64,000 nt of DNA, taken from positions 37,665-101,664 of the forward strand of contig JBAQPU010000055.1 of assembly GCA_049306095.1 (NCBI GenBank). The letters are read 5' to 3'. A program made the translations under genes and the position numbers. Source of the stretch: UBA2336 sp049306095. GTDB taxonomy: Bacteria; Bacteroidota; Bacteroidia; Cytophagales; Cyclobacteriaceae. The notes below the pieces were generated by a model, which was given only the letters and a program-made list of their open reading frames with translations, was not told where the DNA came from and did no database searches. Positions 7,489-15,126 of this stretch are shown here, piece by piece. Numbering within the stretch: position 1 is the stretch's first letter; each line of letters starts with the position of its first letter.

Positions 7489-8793
7489 TTATACTCTTTC
7501 GATCTCGGCTCCCAATGCTTTTAACCTGCTATCAATGTTCTGGTAGCCCCGGTCGATCTGATCGATACTGGAGATTTCACTGGTTCCATTGGCAGAAAGT
7601 GCAGCAATCAACAACGCTACACCTGCGCGAATATCAGGCGAGGCCATTTTAATTCCGCGTAATGGATGTTTTCGATCAAGCCCGATAACGGTTGCACGGT
7701 GTGGATCATTCAAAATTATTTGTGCGCCCATGTCGATGAGTTTATCCACAAAGAACAATCGACTTTCAAACATTTTCTGATGAATGAGAACGGTGCCCTT
7801 GGCTTGAGCCGCAACAACCAACACAATGCTGATCAAATCGGGAGTAAAACCCGGCCAGGGAGCATCGGCAATAGTAAGGATAGAACCATCAATGAATGAT
7901 TCAATTTCGTATCGCTCTTGCGAAGGAATATGAATATTATCGCCCCGGAATTCCATTTTAATGCCCAGGCGTTTGAAAGTATCGGGTATCATTCCCAACA
8001 TATCAATACGGCAATTCTTGATCGTGATTTCCGATTGTGTCATGGCCGCCAGTCCGATGAAACTGCCAATCTCAATCATATCGGGTAGCAGGGTGTGCTC
8101 TGTTCCTCCAAGCTTTTGAACTCCTTCGATCGTGACCAGGTTTGATCCAACACCTGTGATTTTCGCCCCCATGCGGTTAAGCATGTTGCAGAGTTGTTGT
8201 AAGTATGGCTCGCACGCTGCGTTGTAGATAGTGGTTTTTCCCTTTGCCAACACAGCCGCCATAATAATATTGGCTGTTCCCGTTACCGAGGCTTCATCCA
8301 GCAACATGTAGGTGCCTTCAAGTTTCGATGCGTCAATGTGGAATAGGTGTGCATCGGAATCGAAGTTAAACTTGGCGCCAAGTTTCTGAAAGCCAATGAA
8401 GTGTGTATCTAACCTTCTTCTCCCGATTTTATCGCCTCCGGGTTTTGGCAAAGAAGCTTTTCCAAAACGGGCTAAAATAGGGCCCAACAACATTACTGAT
8501 CCGCGAAGGGCTGCCGCCTTGGCGCGGTATTCATTTGTTTCTAAATATTTTGTGTCGACAGAGGAGGCAGTGAACCGGTAAGAGTCGGCTCCAAGTTTTT
8601 CAACTTTGCAGCCTAGACATCCCAGCAATTCAATGAGTTTGTTAACATCCAGAATGTTAGGAATGTTATGAATCGTAATAGGCTGATCCGTTAGTAATAC
8701 AGCGCTGATGATTTGAAGGGCTTCATTCTTAGCGCCTTGCGGTACGATTTCACCTTTCAGTTTTTTACCGCCTTTGATCCGGAAAATACTCAT
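7489..8793 (-). CDS. murA: UDP-N-acetylglucosamine 1-carboxyvinyltransferase, Asp variant
   Basis: This 434-residue EPSP-synthase-fold enzyme transfers enolpyruvate from PEP to UDP-GlcNAc, the first committed step of peptidoglycan synthesis, in the cytoplasm. The family landmarks are GAKNEALQIISAVLL at residues 20-34, RGSVMLLGPILARFG at 97-111 and DRGYQNIDSRLKALGA near the end. The flexible catalytic loop reads PGGDKIGRR, placing Asp121 where E. coli MurA has Cys115, the residue alkylated by fosfomycin. Asp at this site is known in naturally fosfomycin-resistant MurA enzymes such as that of mycobacteria. The gene follows uvrD and a DUF4290 gene on the same strand, with heptad palindromes in both gaps. 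Confidence 0.96.
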   Translation of the reverse strand: MSIFRIKGGKKLKGEIVPQGAKNEALQIISAVLLTDQPITIHNIPNILDVNKLIELLGCLGCKVEKLGADSYRFTASSVDTKYLETNEYRAKAAALRGSVMLLGPILARFGKASLPKPGGDKIGRRRLDTHFIGFQKLGAKFNFDSDAHLFHIDASKLEGTYMLLDEASVTGTANIIMAAVLAKGKTTIYNAACEPYLQQLCNMLNRMGAKITGVGSNLVTIEGVQKLGGTEHTLLPDMIEIGSFIGLAAMTQSEITIKNCRIDMLGMIPDTFKRLGIKMEFRGDNIHIPSQERYEIESFIDGSILTIADAPWPGFTPDLISIVLVVAAQAKGTVLIHQKMFESRLFFVDKLIDMGAQIILNDPHRATVIGLDRKHPLRGIKMASPDIRAGVALLIAALSANGTSEISSIDQIDRGYQNIDSRLKALGAEIERV

Positions 8794-8800
8794 TTCGAAA

Positions 8801-8868
8801 AATTACGATTTACGAATTACAATGTACGATTTTAGTAATAAATCGTAATTCGTACATCGTAAATCTTA
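8801..8868. repeat. Heptad-period palindrome between DUF4290 gene and murA
   Basis: Four units of the type ACGATTT (from 8804) are followed by a short loop and then about four units of the type ATCGTAA, the reverse complement. Individual units differ by one or two bases, but the 7-bp phase holds across both arms. It nearly fills the 77-bp intergenic gap. Confidence 0.8.
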
Positions 8869-8870
8869 AA

Positions 8871-9572
8871 TCAATTATCTCTCCTTCTCCTTTTATTCTT
8901 GTTGAATGGCCGCTTGCGATGGCCGCCATTGTTTCGGTCTCCTCTGTCTGGGCGATCGCCCCTTTCGCCCTGGTGTGGATTCATCTTCCTCTTTTCACCA
9001 CGGTATAGTTGCTCAAAGAGATTTTCTTCCCGCACTTTATCCAAGCTAACACTTAAAGCGCCTTTCGAGAGGCTTTTAATATCGTTCACAATCACCGAAT
9101 CATCGAGGGTTTCCTTGTTCCAGTTTCCGTAAAACGTTTTCATCAATTTGCCCAGATAAATAATGGCGTCTTGTTTTTCCTGCGGGTTTTCAAGCTTGAT
9201 GGCCTCGTTGATCAACCGCTCGATATTCTTGCCATAATGTTTGAAGCGAATGTTGCTTTGCGGGTAATCCATACGCTTGGGTTTTTTGAATAGGATATCG
9301 CGCTGTGGTACAGGGAATGGGTTATTTAAATCGAGATTAAAATCTGCGATAATGTAAAGGTCATCCCACATGCGCTGTGGATTTTCGGGTGTGGCTTCTT
9401 TTACACTGGGGGTGAGTTGTTTCATCAACTCGATCAAGGTAAAGGCTAACTCGGTGCGCTTTTCTTTGTCAGGAATGCTACGAATGTATTCGACCAGTTT
9501 TTGTACGTTACGACCGTATTCTTTTAAAATAATGTGAGGGCGTTGGGTGTTGTATTCTCCAATTTGTTTCAT
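8871..9572 (-). CDS. DUF4290 family protein
   Basis: I recognise this 233-residue protein as DUF4290, a Bacteroidota family commonly encoded next to murA; its function is unknown. The first ~185 residues are mostly helical and charged, with conserved-looking stretches such as EYGRNVQKLVEYI (about 18-30), its echo HYGKNIERLINEAI (about 111-124) and KLMKTFYGNWN. The two similar segments suggest an internal duplication. The C-terminal ~35 residues are a Gly/Arg/Asp-rich, likely disordered tail (GDRPDRGDRNNGG, then KNKRRRRD), typical of RNA- or acidic-surface-binding tails. No signal peptide or membrane segment is seen. Its position between the helicase and murA suggests co-transcription. Confidence 0.8.
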   Translation of the reverse strand: MKQIGEYNTQRPHIILKEYGRNVQKLVEYIRSIPDKEKRTELAFTLIELMKQLTPSVKEATPENPQRMWDDLYIIADFNLDLNNPFPVPQRDILFKKPKRMDYPQSNIRFKHYGKNIERLINEAIKLENPQEKQDAIIYLGKLMKTFYGNWNKETLDDSVIVNDIKSLSKGALSVSLDKVREENLFEQLYRGEKRKMNPHQGERGDRPDRGDRNNGGHRKRPFNKNKRRRRDN

Positions 9573-9582
9573 ATCTGTAAAG

Positions 9583-9658
9583 TAATTAGGAGTTAGAATT
9601 TAGGAGTTAGGAGGTGGTAAATTCTAGATTCCATATTCTGGATTCTAAATTCTATTCT
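9583..9658. repeat. Heptad-period palindrome between uvrD and DUF4290 gene
   Basis: Left arm units of the type TAGGAGT are followed by five right-arm units of the type ATTCTAG, in exact 7-bp register; the arms pair with several G-T wobbles. It starts immediately at the uvrD stop codon (9652-9654) and runs almost to the next gene. It is among the clearest members of the family. Confidence 0.85.
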
Positions 9659-11910
9659 CTATGTATTTTAAGCTTGGCAAAGCTAAGTAATAAGGTCTTT
9701 TCGCCAAAATCGTCAAAAAGTATTTTAGCTTTCCTGTCGGGGCTTGAAAAATCCATTTTAACCACTTTTCCGAAGCCGAATTTCTGGTGTTCTACTTTCA
9801 TACCTTCCTGTAAACTGCTGGTGTCGCTGGGTGCGAAGTCAAAGGATGGTTTATAGGTAGATGCTTTATTGACTGGGGCAGAGGTCATTGTTTTTTTGAT
9901 GCCATTCACCAGTGATTTAGCATAGCTGCCTGATGATGAAGGTGTGGATTCAAATCCTGCAAACTTACTGCTAACCTTAATAAAGGTTGGGTCAATATCA
10001 TCGAGGAAACGGCTCTTCTCACAATTTTTCAATCGGCCGAAACGGTAGCGTGTCAGTGCGTAGGAGAGGTAGAGCTTCTTCTCGGCCCGTGTTATGGCTA
10101 CGTAAAAAAGTCTTCGTTCCTCTTCCAGGTCGGCACGACTGGTCAGCATCATTTGTGAGGGGAAGAGGTCTTCCTCCAAGCCAACAATATACACGTACTT
10201 AAACTCAAGACCTTTCGCCATGTGAATGGTCATGAGGGTAACCTTTTCAGGGTCTTTGTCCTTATCTTCATCCACACTCGAAACCAGCGACACCTCCTGC
10301 AGAAAAGCTGCTAGGGATTTATCTTCCTTTTCGGGATCATCTACATATTCTTTAATAGCGTTCAGTAGTTCCTGAACGTTTTCGTGCCGGCTTAATCCTT
10401 CTACTGTTTTGTCTTCATACAACTCGCGGAGCAAGCCTGATCCTTTGGCAATTTCAAAAGCTGTATCGTAGGCATCTTTTCGGGTTACCTCCAACGCGAA
10501 GCGTTTGATCATTGTAACAAAATCATCGATGGGGCCGGCTGCCCGTCCGCCAACAAACGGAGTTGGGTTTTGCAAAATCTCCCAAATCGAAACTCCCTGA
10601 TCATTTGCGCCCAAAATAATTTTATCAACGGTTGAATCGCCAATACCCCGCTTGGGCAGGTTAATGATTCTTCTGAAAGAAGCTTCATCATTTTGGTTCA
10701 GCGTGAAGCGCAGGTATGCCAGCAGGTCTTTAATTTCTTTTCGCTGATAGAAGGAAAGGCCTCCAACAATTTTGTACTTAATGTTGAGCCTTCGCAACGA
10801 TTCTTCCAGCGCCCGCGACTGACTGTTGGTGCGGTACAGAATAACAAAGTCGCTAAACTTCAGTTGGTGCTGCATTTTTTCTTCAAAGATGGAAGAGGCA
10901 ACAAGGCGGCCTTCTTCGTTATCAGAGACAGCTTTAATAAGTTCAATCAGGTTGCCCTCTTCATTTTCTGTCCAAACGTTTTTCGGAATTTGTGCCCGGT
11001 TTCTTTTGATAACCGAGTTTGCAGCGTTTACAATGTTTTGGGTAGAGCGATAGTTCTGTTCTAGTTTAAAGATTTTGAGGTCGGGATAGTCTTTTTCAAA
11101 ATTCAGAATATTGGAAATGTCTGCCCCACGAAAACCATAAATACTTTGTGCATCGTCACCTACTACACAAATGTTTTGCCGTACCGATGCGAGTTTTCTG
11201 ATGATGTAGTATTGGCACAGGTTGGTATCCTGAAACTCATCCACTAATATATAATGAATGCGCTGTTGGTACTTGTTCAGTACATCCAGGTGTTCTTTGA
11301 ATAGCTTGTCGGTATTAAAGAGCAGGTCATCAAAATCCATCGCGCCTGCTTTGAAACACCGCAGTGCATAGTTTTTGTAAATGTTGCCCATCTCTGGCCG
11401 AAGGTTAGTGGCATCATCTGCCATTAAATCGCCATTGGCGAGGTAAGCCTGCCAGCTGATTAACCGGTTTTTGGCAGCTGAAATCCTATTATAAACTGTA
11501 TTGGGTTTATAGGCGGCCTCATCCAACCCCATTTCCTTTACGATGTTTTTGATCAGCGTTTTAGAATCATCGGTATCGTAAATGGTAAAATTATTGGGGT
11601 AGCCCAGGTGGTGTGCTTCCGAGCGTAACAGCCGCGCAAACACCGAGTGAAACGTGCCCATCCACAGGTTGCGCGCATCTGAACCCACCACTTTCTCAAC
11701 ACGGTTGCGCATTTCTTTGGCAGCCTTATTGGTAAAAGTGAGTGCCATAATGTTGAACGGGTCAACATTTCTGCTCTTAATCAGGTGAGCGATCCGGTAC
11801 GTAAGTACTCTTGTTTTTCCTGAGCCGGCACCTGCAATTAACATGGTTGGCCCCTCTGTATTGATCACACCCTCACGCTGTTGCGGGTTCAGTTGGTCTA
11901 AGTAATCCAT
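9652..11910 (-). CDS. UvrD/PcrA-type ATP-dependent DNA helicase
   Basis: A superfamily 1A 3'-5' helicase of 752 residues, expected to act in nucleotide-excision or mismatch repair and in removal of recombination intermediates. Visible motifs are the Q motif LNPQQREGV, Walker A GAGSGKT near residues 27-33, the Walker B/DExx box DEFQDTN, motif III GDDAQSIYGFRGA, motif IV QNYRSTQNIV, motif V MTIHMAKGLEF and motif VI YVAITRAEKKLYLSYA. The C-terminal tail has the PcrA/UvrD Tudor-like EHQKFGFGKVVKMDF, which in relatives contacts RNA polymerase. The ATG at 11910 is preferred over the in-frame TTG two codons upstream. It heads a minus-strand group ending in murA. Confidence 0.95.
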   Translation of the reverse strand: MDYLDQLNPQQREGVINTEGPTMLIAGAGSGKTRVLTYRIAHLIKSRNVDPFNIMALTFTNKAAKEMRNRVEKVVGSDARNLWMGTFHSVFARLLRSEAHHLGYPNNFTIYDTDDSKTLIKNIVKEMGLDEAAYKPNTVYNRISAAKNRLISWQAYLANGDLMADDATNLRPEMGNIYKNYALRCFKAGAMDFDDLLFNTDKLFKEHLDVLNKYQQRIHYILVDEFQDTNLCQYYIIRKLASVRQNICVVGDDAQSIYGFRGADISNILNFEKDYPDLKIFKLEQNYRSTQNIVNAANSVIKRNRAQIPKNVWTENEEGNLIELIKAVSDNEEGRLVASSIFEEKMQHQLKFSDFVILYRTNSQSRALEESLRRLNIKYKIVGGLSFYQRKEIKDLLAYLRFTLNQNDEASFRRIINLPKRGIGDSTVDKIILGANDQGVSIWEILQNPTPFVGGRAAGPIDDFVTMIKRFALEVTRKDAYDTAFEIAKGSGLLRELYEDKTVEGLSRHENVQELLNAIKEYVDDPEKEDKSLAAFLQEVSLVSSVDEDKDKDPEKVTLMTIHMAKGLEFKYVYIVGLEEDLFPSQMMLTSRADLEEERRLFYVAITRAEKKLYLSYALTRYRFGRLKNCEKSRFLDDIDPTFIKVSSKFAGFESTPSSSGSYAKSLVNGIKKTMTSAPVNKASTYKPSFDFAPSDTSSLQEGMKVEHQKFGFGKVVKMDFSSPDRKAKILFDDFGEKTLLLSFAKLKIHRE

Positions 11911-12020
11911 AATCAACGCGCAAGATCGCAGAATTTTGCGATTAGGACGTGCCCTGCTTTTTTTATTTCTGATTTTCTGATTCTAGGTTTTACATATACT
12001 TTTGTTAAACCTGATTTCTG

Positions 12021-12872
12021 TTGAACAGTTCGGCTTCATCTGCTTTTTTTTCTTCCTTTCAGGATGATGGGTTTGTTACTACCGCTGCCGAGCCCTGGTT
12101 TAAAGTAAAGGTTCAACTCATACAACAGTATTTTCACTCTTTTGCTGCCAATGTATCCGGCAAGGTTGATAACATTGTGTTTGTTGATTTGTTTTCAGGT
12201 TCAGGGCTGTATTCAATCGGGCATCAAAAGGGACTATTTCCGGCCACATCACTGGCTTCGCTTCAAACAGAATTACCGATATCGAAATGGATTTTTTGTG
12301 AGCATTCTGTTGAGAATGCCCGTGCGTTAAAGGTAAGGGTGAATAAATATTTCAGGGGAAAGAATGTGGTCATCTTCGAATCAAAGCCCGATCAATTGCT
12401 GGACAAGTTTCAGACCTATATCCCGCCATCGAAAGGTGGTTATAAAGTAGCGGTATTTTGTGTGGTCGATCCTTTCTCAATCGACATTCCATTTTCTACG
12501 GTGGAATATTTACAGGGTCTGGGCTTTAGTTTTTTGATTCCGTATACGTTTAGTCTGGGTAGCCGGCTTGATTATCGATTTTACAGAAAAGATCAGAAAG
12601 AAAGATTAGCGAAATTCCTGGGTGGATTCAAAGATGTTGACTCCTTTCAGGATGTTAAGAGCAATGTTGAGTTCTATAAGAAACTGGTAAAGATTCACCA
12701 GAACAACATGCTCATGCTTGGCTTAAATACTTCCTTAACGGTGCACAAGCTTGACTCCGGATTAATGGAGATGCCATACTACTATATGGGATTCTTCTCG
12801 AAGCAACTGTCGCCTAAAATTGTGCAGCACGATGTGCAGGTCGAAAATTATCATCAATTGCAGTTGTTTTAG
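12021..12872 (+). CDS. TcmP-like protein (three-Cys-motif partner type), divergent
   Basis: A 283-residue protein resembling the three-Cys-motif partner family. It has an N-terminal WFKVKVQLIQQYFHSF helix, a Rossmann motif VDLFSGSGLYSIG (about residues 53-65), a following GLFPATSLASLQ segment in place of the family GSPxxAL, and a later CVVDPFSI strand. The motif I-like glycine loop suggests binding of S-adenosylmethionine or a nucleotide, but activity is unknown. The usual three-Cys partner gene is not adjacent. The only in-frame starts after the upstream stop are CTG 12018 and TTG 12021, so the start is uncertain. No signal peptide. It stands alone, divergent from uvrD. Assignment rests on motif layout, not alignment. 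Confidence 0.6.
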   Translation: MNSSASSAFFSSFQDDGFVTTAAEPWFKVKVQLIQQYFHSFAANVSGKVDNIVFVDLFSGSGLYSIGHQKGLFPATSLASLQTELPISKWIFCEHSVENARALKVRVNKYFRGKNVVIFESKPDQLLDKFQTYIPPSKGGYKVAVFCVVDPFSIDIPFSTVEYLQGLGFSFLIPYTFSLGSRLDYRFYRKDQKERLAKFLGGFKDVDSFQDVKSNVEFYKKLVKIHQNNMLMLGLNTSLTVHKLDSGLMEMPYYYMGFFSKQLSPKIVQHDVQVENYHQLQLF

Positions 12873-12894
12873 TACTTCTTTCAATTATTTTTTT

Positions 12895-12974
12895 GTCATT
12901 TCGAGCGTCAGCGAGAAATCTTCTCATGCCGGACTATCCTACATGATAAGATCTCTCACTTCGTTCGAGATGAC
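12895..12974. repeat. Interspersed palindromic (REP/MITE-like) element
   Basis: The left arm GTCATTTCGAGCG... (12895-12922) pairs with the right arm ...CGTTCGAGATGAC (12948-12974), with about five mismatches and a 25-bp centre. The words GTCATTTCGAGCG and GCGAGAAATCT are familiar from repeats scattered in Bacteroidota chromosomes. It occupies the gap between the TcmP-like gene and the DUF3109 gene. There is no ORF inside. Confidence 0.8.
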
Positions 12975-13031
12975 TGGGTCTTTATGAACACAGAGTTGAA
13001 GATTTCTCATTCGAAATAACGATTGAAGTAT

Positions 13032-13039
13032 TACCTTTG
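13032..13039 (+). promoter_or_regulatory. -7 box of the DUF3109 gene
   Basis: A perfect TAccTTTG box lies five bases before the ATG at 13044. No TTG is found at the usual distance upstream. The position implies a leaderless or nearly leaderless transcript and argues against the upstream TTG start at 13023. Confidence 0.55.
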
Positions 13040-13043
13040 CATC

Positions 13044-13604
13044 ATGATTAAAGTCGGAGAGGTTCTCGTATCGGATGATATTAAAGAGAAAGAGTTTGTT
13101 TGTAATCTCGAAAAGTGCAAAGGTGCCTGTTGCGTGGAGGGTGAATATGGGGCGCCCCTGGAAGACGATGAACTGGAAATCCTGAAGCAAATTTACCCAC
13201 AGGTAAAACCCTACCTGAGTGCCGAGGGTATCAAAGCCATTGAAGAACAGGGTACACATATTCTTGATGATGATGGTGATTTTTCAACGCCAACCATTGG
13301 CGGTCGCGAGTGTGCTTATGCCATTTACGATAACAAGAAAGTGCTGAAATGCGGTATTGAACAGGCTTATTACGATGGAAAAGTAACATGGAAGAAACCC
13401 ATCTCCTGTCATCTGTATCCGATTCGAATCACGAAGAAGAAAAACTTTGAAGCTGTAAACTACCACAAATGGGATATTTGTTCCGCTGCCTGTGCGCTTG
13501 GAAAAGATTTACAGGTTCCACTATATAAATTCCTGAAAGAACCCCTCATTCGTAAATACGGCCAGCCCTGGTACGATGAGTTGGTGAAAGTAATTGAGGG
13601 TTGA
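13044..13604 (+). CDS. DUF3109 family cysteine-rich protein
   Basis: A 186-residue cytoplasmic protein of the DUF3109 family, function unassigned. Cysteines dominate the motif pattern: CNLEKCKGACC near the N-terminus (about residues 19-29), an isolated C in GGRECAY, LKCGIEQ, PISCHLYPIR and DICSAACALG. This arrangement resembles metal-binding proteins of the CxxxCxxCC type such as the YkgJ family, so iron-sulfur or zinc binding is likely but not shown. The ATG at 13044 is chosen because a perfect -7 promoter box ends at 13039. The gene ends before a bidirectional terminator shared with accC. Confidence 0.85.
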   Translation: MIKVGEVLVSDDIKEKEFVCNLEKCKGACCVEGEYGAPLEDDELEILKQIYPQVKPYLSAEGIKAIEEQGTHILDDDGDFSTPTIGGRECAYAIYDNKKVLKCGIEQAYYDGKVTWKKPISCHLYPIRITKKKNFEAVNYHKWDICSAACALGKDLQVPLYKFLKEPLIRKYGQPWYDELVKVIEG

Positions 13605-13623
13605 CCTTAGTTGTAATTCATAG

Positions 13624-13662
13624 AATAAAAAAACCGATGTTGCACACCGGTTTTTTTTTTAA
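13624..13662. terminator. Bidirectional terminator between DUF3109 gene and accC
   Basis: Stem ACCG-TGT/ACA-CGGT with one mismatch, preceded by seven As and followed by ten Ts. It therefore works in both directions between two convergent genes. Confidence 0.85.
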
Positions 13663-13678
13663 ATTCTGCGTTGATCTC

Positions 13679-15028
13679 CTACTTCAGATCACTAAAATCA
13701 AATGATGTCTCCAGAAACTTCGTATTGAATTTCCCTGAACGGAAAATAGCATTGTCCATCAATTTAATGTGAAAGGGTATCGTAGTTTTTACACCTTCAA
13801 TTACAAACTCTTGTAACGCTCGCTTCATTCTGGTGATTACTTCTTCACGTGATTGCCCGCTTACAATCAGTTTGGCAATCATCGAGTCGTAATTGGGAGG
13901 GATGGTATAACCGGCATAAACATGGCTGTCGATACGAATACCATGACCGCCCGGCATGTGTAAGTGAGTAATTTTTCCCGGTGAAGGACGGAAACCGTTT
14001 GCAGGGTCTTCTGCGTTAATCCTACACTCCATCGAAAATAAATTCGGGAAATAGTTTTTTCCGGAGATTGGCACACCGGCCGCCACTTTGATTTGTTCTT
14101 TAATCAGATCGTAGTCCGTTACTTCTTCTGTGATCGGGTGCTCAACCTGAATACGGGTATTCATTTCCATGAAGTAGAAATCACCGTGTTTATCAACGAG
14201 GAATTCGATTGTTCCAACGCCTTCGTACTTGATAGCCATAGCGCCCTTAATAGCAGCGGCACCCATCTTTTCGCGTAACTCTTGTGTTACAATGGGTGAG
14301 GGAGTTTCTTCAACCAGTTTTTGGTGTCTGCGTTGAATAGAGCAATCACGCTCAGAGAGGTGACAGGCTTTTCCGTACTGATCGCCCACCAATTGAATTT
14401 CGATGTGACGAGGCTCTTCAATAAATTTTTCGAGGTATAATCCATCATTACCAAAGGCAGCACCGGCTTCACGCTTGGCATCATCCCACGCTTTTTTGAA
14501 TTCTTCTTCGCTGTTGATAATGCGCATACCTTTACCACCGCCACCGGCTGTCGCCTTCACAATTACCGGGTACTTAATTTCTTTGGCAAGTTTAATACCT
14601 TCTTCCATCGAAGAAAGCAATCCATCTGAGCCCGGGATAACGGGAACACCCGCTTTCTTCATGGTGTCCTTCGCGGTTGCCTTATCGCCCATGGAGTTGA
14701 TCATGTCAGGCGAGGGGCCGATGAATTTAATTCCGTATTCATGACAAACTGCTGAGAACTCAGCTCGTTCTGAAAGAAAACCATAACCCGGGTGAATGGC
14801 ATCAGCGCCTGTAATTTCGGCAGCTGAAATAATACGGGGAATATTCAAATAGGAATCTTTGCTGGGCGCATCGCCAATGCACACGGCTTCATCTGCAAAG
14901 CGAACGTGCAGGCTATCGCGATCGGCAGTGGAGTACACAGCAACCGTTTTGATTCCCATTTCTTTACAGGTACGAATTACCCGAAGGGCAATCTCACCAC
15001 GGTTGGCTATTAGTATCTTTTTAAACAT
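13679..15028 (-). CDS. accC: Biotin carboxylase subunit of acetyl-CoA carboxylase
   Basis: A 449-residue ATP-grasp enzyme that carboxylates biotin on BCCP, the first half-reaction of acetyl-CoA carboxylase. The N-terminal domain starts FKKILIANRGEIALRVIR; the ATP-binding Gly-rich loop GGGGKGMRI is near residue 165; HIEIQLVGD, the catalytic ERDCSIQRR and the MNTRIQVEHPITE segment follow in the normal order; the C-terminal biotin-carboxylase domain ends at about 440. Length is normal for a stand-alone AccC with no fused carrier. It follows accB on the same strand, separated by a heptad palindrome, and is the last gene of the yceD-rpmF-fabH-efp-accB-accC cluster. A pyruvate/propionyl-type carboxylase is less likely given this context. 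Confidence 0.95.
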   Translation of the reverse strand: MFKKILIANRGEIALRVIRTCKEMGIKTVAVYSTADRDSLHVRFADEAVCIGDAPSKDSYLNIPRIISAAEITGADAIHPGYGFLSERAEFSAVCHEYGIKFIGPSPDMINSMGDKATAKDTMKKAGVPVIPGSDGLLSSMEEGIKLAKEIKYPVIVKATAGGGGKGMRIINSEEEFKKAWDDAKREAGAAFGNDGLYLEKFIEEPRHIEIQLVGDQYGKACHLSERDCSIQRRHQKLVEETPSPIVTQELREKMGAAAIKGAMAIKYEGVGTIEFLVDKHGDFYFMEMNTRIQVEHPITEEVTDYDLIKEQIKVAAGVPISGKNYFPNLFSMECRINAEDPANGFRPSPGKITHLHMPGGHGIRIDSHVYAGYTIPPNYDSMIAKLIVSGQSREEVITRMKRALQEFVIEGVKTTIPFHIKLMDNAIFRSGKFNTKFLETSFDFSDLK

Positions 15029-15040
15029 AAATTCTATTCA

Positions 15041-15126
15041 GGGTTTCGGGTTTCAGGTTTAAAGTTCAAAGTTTAAAGTCGATTTGTAACTTGAAGCTTT
15101 GAATTTTGAACTTTGAACTTTGAACT
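15041..15126. repeat. Heptad-period palindrome between accB and accC
   Basis: In the direction of transcription it holds about six units of the type GTTCAAA and then, after a short loop, about six of the type ACTTTGA, the reverse complement, all in 7-bp register. It begins at the accB stop codon and fills the 96-bp gap. It is the longest and most regular example in the window. Confidence 0.9.

Noticed and set aside
8794..8870. Ordinary intrinsic terminator between DUF4290 gene and murA
   Set aside because: It is a long imperfect heptad palindrome without a clear T-run, unlike the short GC-rich terminators at 6609, 13624 and 48225.
12021..13604. Defence island made of TcmP-like and DUF3109 genes
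   Set aside because: The DUF3109 gene appears to have its own promoter, the two genes are separated by a REP-like element, and neither family is an established defence module.
15041..15126. CRISPR-like array
   Set aside because: Units are 7 bp, degenerate, without spacers, and the second half is the reverse complement of the first; no cas genes are present.
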